Assembly: GCF_964204865.1 (NCBI RefSeq) | Contig: NC_135262.1 | Span: forward strand, 7,502,001-7,566,000 | DNA: 64,000 bases | Direction of reading: 5' to 3' | Source of the DNA: Styela clava | Lineage: Eukaryota > Chordata > Ascidiacea > Stolidobranchia > Styelidae | Part shown: piece after piece, positions 57,540 to 64,000 of the stretch | How positions within the stretch are numbered: the first letter of the stretch is position 1 | How the letters are laid out: every line of letters begins with the position of its first letter | Translations under genes and position numbers: made by a program | Notes under the pieces: generated by a model | What the model was told of the DNA's origin: nothing | Database searches by the model: none | What the model saw: only the letters and a program-made list of their open reading frames with translations

Positions 57540-57767
57540 TTTTGTTTGAATTGTAATATATAAAACGAAAAGTTATAAATACGGTACTTGAAGACCTGCA
57601 GCTGACTTGATAAAAAGACACAATTGTTTTTCTTAGCAAAAATGTATTTCCTTGCATATTACGGGTACCTTATGTCATATTATGACCATATAACTTTCTA
57701 TAATGCAAGTACCAAGATAAGGAAATGTTACGCAAGGAATTGTCTTGATGATGTGCATGCTGTATAG

Positions 57768-57905
57768 CAGGGGTGAGCAACTTCCCTAGTCAGCGGGCCA
57801 TGTATGTACGATGTACGAAAATGAACCGGATTATTACAAAAAATACTTCCAATCTTTGAGATAAAAATCTGGTCGCGGCCATGAGCCTTATGTTGCCCAC
57901 CTCTG
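57768..57905. mobile_element. hAT-type MITE in duplication unit B
   Basis: Ends CAGGGGTGAGCAAC and GTTGCCCACCTCTG, flanked by CTGTATAG (57760-57767) and CCGTATAG (57906-57913). The matching site in unit A (CATGCTGTATAGCCG near 53941) is empty. The insertion is therefore younger than the duplication and the 8-bp duplication is confirmed. Confidence 0.88.
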
Positions 57906-59790
57906 CCGTATAGTCTAGTAGCTTAAGTTTTGTAAAGAAGCCTTTGTTTCTACAATGATTCATTTTTTGCCAATTTATATGAAAAAAAATTAAATTGTAT
58001 ATTTAAGTGTATTCGTGCAATTAACACTACTTTATGTTAACAATTTGTATAATATATCAAATTAAATTATATATTGAAGTGTATTTGTGCAATTAACACC
58101 ACTTTATGTTAACAATTTGTATAATATATGTATATATAATTGCACGTTACACGCCCAAAAAATAAAATGAAATTTTACAATTGAGTGTCTTTTAAATGAT
58201 TTGATAAAAATTTCGTCCTAATCAGGTTTTAATTGTTACTTTTACAAATTAATATCATGAATCTTTGTTCGCTTATGAGATTATCCTATTATAACTATTT
58301 CTTTGTATTTACCTATTAGCTATGTTTATAGGGTTTGGGTCTCACAAGCCTTTTCTGTATCATGCAATTTGGATACTTTTGAGAAATGTTTGTGCCATAT
58401 TTTGACTTTTTGTAGCTGTTATCAACTAAAATATTATGTCTATTAAGGTTCTCTCTGATAACATCAATTTTTATTTATAATAATTTAAATTTTGAGCCAC
58501 TGGATTGCGTTATTAATAATAATTGCAACCTCTGTCACATGCAATCATATGTATTTTTATTAGGAATGATGTGCTTCAACCTAATCCTACTCTTGGGTAT
58601 ATTGAACTGTATTCTATTTGCCTACGAGTAGTTTTTCTTCCAATCATGACAATGTCAACCAGAGATATGTTCCTGGCCCTGCCTTATAATATAATTTTTT
58701 TTGTTTGCTTTCACTAGCCTGTTGCAACTTTCCAGTGTTGAAATACTTATAAACAATTATTACATTTATACAGATTTTAGATCTAAATGCAGTAGTTTAA
58801 TATTTATGACATGGATATTATTTGTTGAAACAGATTTAAAAGAGAAATTTGAGTTTTTCTAAACATTGTCTCATGAGAAAGTGTATTATGAGTGCAACAT
58901 GGATTCTACGTTGGATCACAGAATGAAATTTCTGAATTCGACAATGATGTTTTTGAAATCAAGACCACAGTAAGCTGATGGATATTTTTGAAAAATATTA
59001 AAAACAAATTTATGTAGGTCAAAGACTTGATCAATATTGACTCACATGACACTGACGAAGCGACTGTGTACTTTGGACCATACTGTCATTGTGTTTAATA
59101 AATAATTTGAATCATGAATGATTCCATAATATATTTATGATTTAAATCAAAATTGTTCAAAAATATGTTAGCTTAACTCAGCATTTTTAATCAATCTCTG
59201 CAATATGGATTCTACATTGGATCACATAATGAATATTCTGACTTTGACTTTAAAGCTTTTGAAATCAAGACAAGTTTGGTAGGTCTAACGGTAATTTGAG
59301 GGATAATTTGAAAAAATGTTAAACACGAATTCTAGTCGCTATGTAGGTCAAAGACTTGATCAATATTGACTTATTCGACTCTCATGACACTGACAAGCGA
59401 CGGGTGTACTTTGGACCATACTGTCATTTTTTTAAAAATAATTTGATTTATATAAAATGGTGCGATAATATATTTATGATTTTAATCAAAACTGTTCAAA
59501 AATATGTTAGTTCAACTGAGCATTTTACAACTATGTACAAAAATGTCCATTTTGTCAATATTCCAGATAATATTATATATACCGCCACTGCTAATATTTA
59601 TATACACAGGTCCTTTAAATATTTTCGTATTTTCACATATGTTTACCTGCTTATAAAAATATGGTATGTAAAAATATGTTAATATTTTACAATGTAATTC
59701 ATACCATTACAGTAAAATTCAAATTGCAGCTTTTTTCGTTGTGGTCACTGGCAAACAAATATTTTATACCTTTTAATTAATCTTTTATAT

Positions 59791-60181
59791 CAGTGGTTCC
59801 CTAACTCTTTAGAGTTGGGACCCACTATTTTTTACCACAGCTTATGGCGACCCATTTAACTTTAATAAATTAATAAAACATTGATGGAGGAAACAAAATT
59901 TATTTTCCTAAACTGAATTTTCAGTGAAGCTAGTGAGAAAGATGAGATTGTTTCTTGCTATTTTCCACTAAAGACTTGACATTTTTTTCAATTCCAGATA
60001 GTTTTAGACATGAAAAATTGAAAAAGTTGCAGTTTATTTCAAAATTTGCTTTTAAATTTGCTTTGCCACCGATCCTAATAACCAGTATAATTGATCAAAG
60101 CTTTCTACATCTTTTCACGACCCACTGAGATTCCTCTTGCAACCCACCAGTGGGTCGCGACCCATAGTTTGGGAACCGCTG
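59791..60181. mobile_element. hAT-type MITE, second in unit B
   Basis: Ends CAGTGGTTCCCTAAC and GTTTGGGAACCGCTG, with the perfect 8-bp duplication TTTTATAT (59783-59790, 60182-60189). Unit A has the uninterrupted site (AATCTTTTGTATAAG near 55590). It is 391 bp and non-coding, with GACCCA-rich subterminal blocks. Confidence 0.9.
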
Positions 60182-61031
60182 TTTTATATTATTATATTTG
60201 AAAATAGTAAACATTTGAAAGATAACGGAATATACTAATTTCATTTTGCACTGATGGCTCACATTTCAATGATAAATGAAATGCTGTTATCGAATAATTT
60301 TCCAATTGAAGAATATTTTGCATATCAGCATTTAACCCATATGTTAATCAAAACCCTTTTTCTGTTTTATTTTGGCCAATTCTGATGCCAGGTTCTTTAA
60401 CAGAACCAATGCAGTTTTGCTATTTACTATCAGTTCTGGCATTGTGTTGTAGTGTCTTCAATTATCTTTCAACTTATCCTTATTCAAATTGAAACGATCT
60501 GCCCTAATCAATATAATAAGATATCATGACATAACTTGTGTTATTGAGCTGATCAGATTCATGCTTTTGAAATTTTTGTTAAAATTCTTAGTAAGCTCTT
60601 AACTTGCGAACATTAATTTGTTTAATCAAGTGGCAAATGTCAGAATATTCAACTTGAACCATGGTAATACTCAAAACTAACTAAACTAACTTTTTTCTTG
60701 ACAAAGTGACTTCGGGCTGGAGGATTGGCGTTTTGTCCCAGTTTCAGTAAGAATGCTGAATGAAAGCAAAAAAATTACTTCAACTGAATATTGCATTATG
60801 ATTGGAACTATTATGTACCGAGTCATGTTGGAGTTTCTCAACCATTGTGGTATATTTTACAGATATTGATACGCTCATTAACTACAGTATAGTATTCGAT
60901 AGCAAACAACAATTAGTTTTTGTCCGTAACTGCTCATTATCTGCAAGAGAATCGCGATCACTAAAAAATCAGTAGTAAAGTTGAGATTGTAAGTATAAGT
61001 TGAGCAAGGTTGTTAGTAGTCAGTATCCAAC

Positions 61032-63276
61032 ATGAATGAAATTGAAGCTCAAAATGAGAATCCGGAATGGGAAAAAGCAAGGAAAGCACTCGAAAACCTC
61101 AATCAAGACAAGAGTGGTAGCAATAACAGTAAGGTAAGTTATGAATTGAGGAATACATTACTTGAATCTGGTTTTCCAGTTCAATATTATTGTATTTTCT
61201 TTAGAATGCAGTAAACTAATAATCGAATCATTTTGTTTTTTCAGTATGGCAAAGGAACACCTAGGAATGGACCAGATAAGTTTTTTCAAGGTAACAACAA
61301 CATGAGGAATATGGGATATCATCCTTCAGGTTCATGGGGTTCGCCATTTGGATATGGAGCCATGGGAGGGTATAGTCCAATGCAAAGAGGACCCTACCCA
61401 CCTATGGGATACATGAACCAATTTGGATCGATGGGTCCAGGAATGCGTAGAGGATCTCCAATGCAAGGAAATAGATTTCGTATGGGAATGAATAATATGT
61501 CTCGAGTAAGTATGCAGTATTTCAAATGAAATGATTGGTGTTACAAATTGTTTTGAATGTTGACTATAACAAAATTCTTTATTTAGATGCCATCAAACCC
61601 TTATGGAAATTTATATACGGGATTTGGATCATCACCCAATGGCCGGAGGATTGATGATAGTCCAAACAAAAATGTCTCTAGTAGAGATCATAGAAATGAC
61701 GACAATGAACCGCCTCTGCCTCCTGATTCATCTCAGGGCCCTCCTCCACCGCCACCAGGTTCTGAAGGGAAACCATCTTTCCCTAAACCAAGATTGCCCA
61801 ATAATTCCTATCGATTTAGGCATGACAAAGGTCCAGGTAGGTCATTATTAATAGCGTTATGTAATTGGTTATGTGGGTTTCATGTATTACAACTTTAGAA
61901 TATGATTTATTATGTTTTAATAAGGACCTATTCGATTTAATCTTGGATCAACAAAATCAGAGTCAGAAAAATCAAACCCAAGTAAAGAGAAGATGAGTGA
62001 AGGGAGATCATCTCGTAGTCCACCCAAGATAGATGATCATCAGATGAAAAATGATGAATCCAAAAATGAAACGAAACAACCTGATGGTGCAAATTCTTTT
62101 CAAATGGGGAATAAGTCTTGGTCTCCAGAATTAATGTTAGTAGTTTCTATTTGTTATATGCCGTAACAGTTATCAATTATTATGTGTTAACGTTTTCAAG
62201 CCTATCAACTTTCATGGTCACATCATCACATGCCCCTTTTGTTCGGTATGGTTGAATGAATTTTCTTTATGTACTTTGTGGCATAACTTGTCGTTAAATT
62301 TCCCAAATTACTTGATTATTTCTGCTAAGTAAAATTCAAACTTGCTCAAATTTGTTCCTGTCTAACTTCCTACACCATAATTATAATATTATATCATTTT
62401 ACGAAATCTTATCTTTTATCTCACAGTTAAGTGCAATCTTCTTCACACTTACAAGGTGTTAGATTGTTATCACTTTTATCTTGGCACTTCACAATTGCTT
62501 CATTGGTACAGTTACAGAGCTTTTATCTGAATGTTAATAAGAAACAGTTCACTGACAAATATGTATTCTTGCAGGGAATATATTCAACGTTCATTTCAAG
62601 CGTGCACCTCTGAAAGTGATAAAGATAGAACAGAAGCATATTTGAAAAGTCTTTTAAATGAAAGAATGAAGAGTGGGGTGGCACATCAAATTGATTGGAA
62701 TGTTGAACCTCTGCCTATGTAAGATTAAAATGAAGTTTTTGTTGTTGTTTTGTAGTAGGATGAGATCTTAGTTACAGAAATCTTCTCATCCAAATTAACC
62801 CAGGATAGAAAATTTGTCATTATGTAATTTTATTTAGGCTCACTTATATGTATCAAGAAAATTTATTGAAATCATGAAATTGAGATAAATGATCCTTAAT
62901 TACCGATATGTGTAGACTGATGAGTATCAATAGCCTACTTATATTTTTAGGCTCAGACTATGACTGGGATTAAGTTTACAACTGTTTTGAGATTCTTGCT
63001 GCCATACTCTAGCTAATGTAACTCAGTAATCTAGTCCTCTTCAAGATTACCGGTACATATTAACAATTTATCAGTTGTTTAATCAGCCTGGCAATTTCTT
63101 ATCAGGCTGCAAAATTGATTTCCCCTGATAATATCTCATAGCTTTCATTTTTTCCTACTCAGTGATCTGATAAAACCGAAACCAGAGTTAAAAATGGAAT
63201 TACGAAATAAACTATCACAGAGACATGATAGCTCACCAAAGCAAAGTAGAAATACAGATAGAAGGAAAATTTCGAG
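61032..63276 (+). CDS. LENG8: LENG8-like SAC3/GANP-family protein, 5' part
   Basis: Exons: 61032-61133, 61245-61505, 61587-61836, 61925-62135, 62575-62718, 63163-63276, all joining in frame (360 codons plus two bases, continuing past the right edge). The N-terminus carries [11 protein letters not shown], nearly identical to the conserved start of human LENG8. A low-complexity Gly/Met/Pro-rich segment follows (exons 2-3, with a proline run PPPPPPG), then IRFNL. The diagnostic block is [20 protein letters not shown] in exon 5, ending WNVEPLP. Human LENG8 is a nuclear protein of the Thp3/SAC3 group linked to mRNA processing and retention; that role is by homology. The C-terminal SAC3/PCI domain would lie outside the window. 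Confidence 0.9.
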
Positions 63277-64000
63277 GTTTGTAACCTTTACAAAGATAAT
63301 ATGTATAATTGTTCTATTTCATTTGGTATAGTCTTTTATATGACAAAATGTTACCAATAGCATGCAGTTACTGGCTAATACTGTACTTTTATTTTTGGCT
63401 TCATATTTGCCTAGCCAGTTATGATTAATCTTTCAAATGAATATTTGTTTTCTGTGTCATATTCATGAATCATATAAAATGTAATCGCTTTCAATAATCA
63501 GTATCCAATAAAGCAATGGTAGCAGCCTTTCATATTGCTTTTTTGAATATTGACCCGTAATCCTTTTCCGATCTGAAACCATAATACTGTTTACATATTC
63601 TTGTTATTGCAAATGGTTGTCAATATGGTATGTTCTGTAATGATTAGATTTGTTTTTGCTATGCTCCATTAAATATGATCAATAATGATTTGAACCAGGG
63701 GCGGACACCCGGGGGGGGCGAGGGGGGGCGGTCGCCCCCCCAATAATTTAGTAAAAAAATTTAATATATGTTGTTTCCGCCTTACAAAATTATCATTTCC
63801 GAAAAGTGCGATAGTCATAGTCAAACGCAATTAAACGGTTGATAGTTACCGATATTATAACTGTTTTCTTACAATAATGTGGACCAGAGCGCCTTGGAGC
63901 ACCTCACATTTTCGTAAAACATGCGCGCCCGCACGGGTAATACTCCGTCTTCAAACGCACCGCCGATCACGCGCCACGGTTTTGCACTAATTCATTTTTG
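63277..64000. other. LENG8 intron, with a transposon end
   Basis: Intronic sequence after exon 6. From 63699, CAGGGGCGGACACCCGGGGG and a run of G/C tracts (to about 63741) mark the left terminus of a DNA transposon, probably hAT-type. It runs off the window, so its partner end is not visible. Confidence 0.5.

Larger units (their letters stand above)
52078..60381 (+). repeat. 3.8-kb segmental tandem duplication carrying P450 genes 4 and 5
   Basis: Unit A is about 52078-55857 and unit B about 55858-60381. Both begin with a TTTTTCATTATTCAG-like stretch, carry a P450 gene, share long 3' flanks (for example TTTCGTCCTAATCAGG and GTATCATGCAATTTG) and end with TTCTGTTTTATTNTGGCCAA. Unit B is longer because of two MITEs and an internal duplication of about 300 bp (58899-59190 against 59200-59532). 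Unit A has its own extra sequence near 54700-54880. Confidence 0.85.
57540..61031. other. Intergenic region between P450 gene 5 and LENG8
   Basis: 3' flank of duplication unit B, two MITEs (57768-57905, 59791-60181) and an internal tandem duplication. Beyond about 60381 the sequence is unique and should contain the LENG8 promoter. No gene was recognised. Confidence 0.5.

Overview
The window is animal nuclear DNA, most likely from an invertebrate chordate, with an ascidian tunicate favoured. The genes are spliced and AT-rich. The cytochrome P450s resemble the chordate CYP3 family. Several coding starts lie only 4 to 24 bases after a strong 3' splice acceptor with no visible upstream exon, as expected if mRNAs are capped by spliced-leader trans-splicing. 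I could not identify the species.

Layout: (1) 444-6135 is a foldback-type transposon. Its inverted arms are arrays of a 72-bp repeat, it is flanked by a 9-bp target duplication, and a hAT MITE sits in its loop. (2) 7441-8094 is an intronless thymidylate kinase (DTYMK). (3) 9355-28826 is a kinesin-12 gene (KIF15) that I resolve into 25 exons coding 1266 residues; its introns hold many transposon relics. (4) 30135-40690 is a mobile-element nest: tRNA-derived SINEs, a terminal-inverted-repeat MITE, and a full-length LINE (32822-39768) with a 10-bp target duplication. The LINE has an intact endonuclease/reverse transcriptase ORF2 and an ORF1 cut twice by SINEs. The LINE sits inside one copy of a roughly 600-750-bp tandem duplication. 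(5) 40767-57539 holds five tandem, same-strand, intronless CYP3-like P450 genes and one P450 pseudogene. The last two genes lie in a 3.8-kb tandem duplication (52078-55857 and 55858-60381). (6) 61032-63276 is the 5' part of a LENG8 (SAC3/GANP-type) gene that runs off the right edge. All cellular genes are on the plus strand.

DTYMK (dTTP synthesis) and KIF15 (mitotic spindle) both serve dividing cells but are too far apart for a tunicate-type operon. The P450 cluster is a lineage-specific expansion of probable detoxification or steroid-metabolising enzymes. Its intronless state suggests an ancestral retroposition or complete intron loss before tandem duplication. Exon boundaries come from reading splice sites and frame by eye, aided by remembered family alignments; no search was run.
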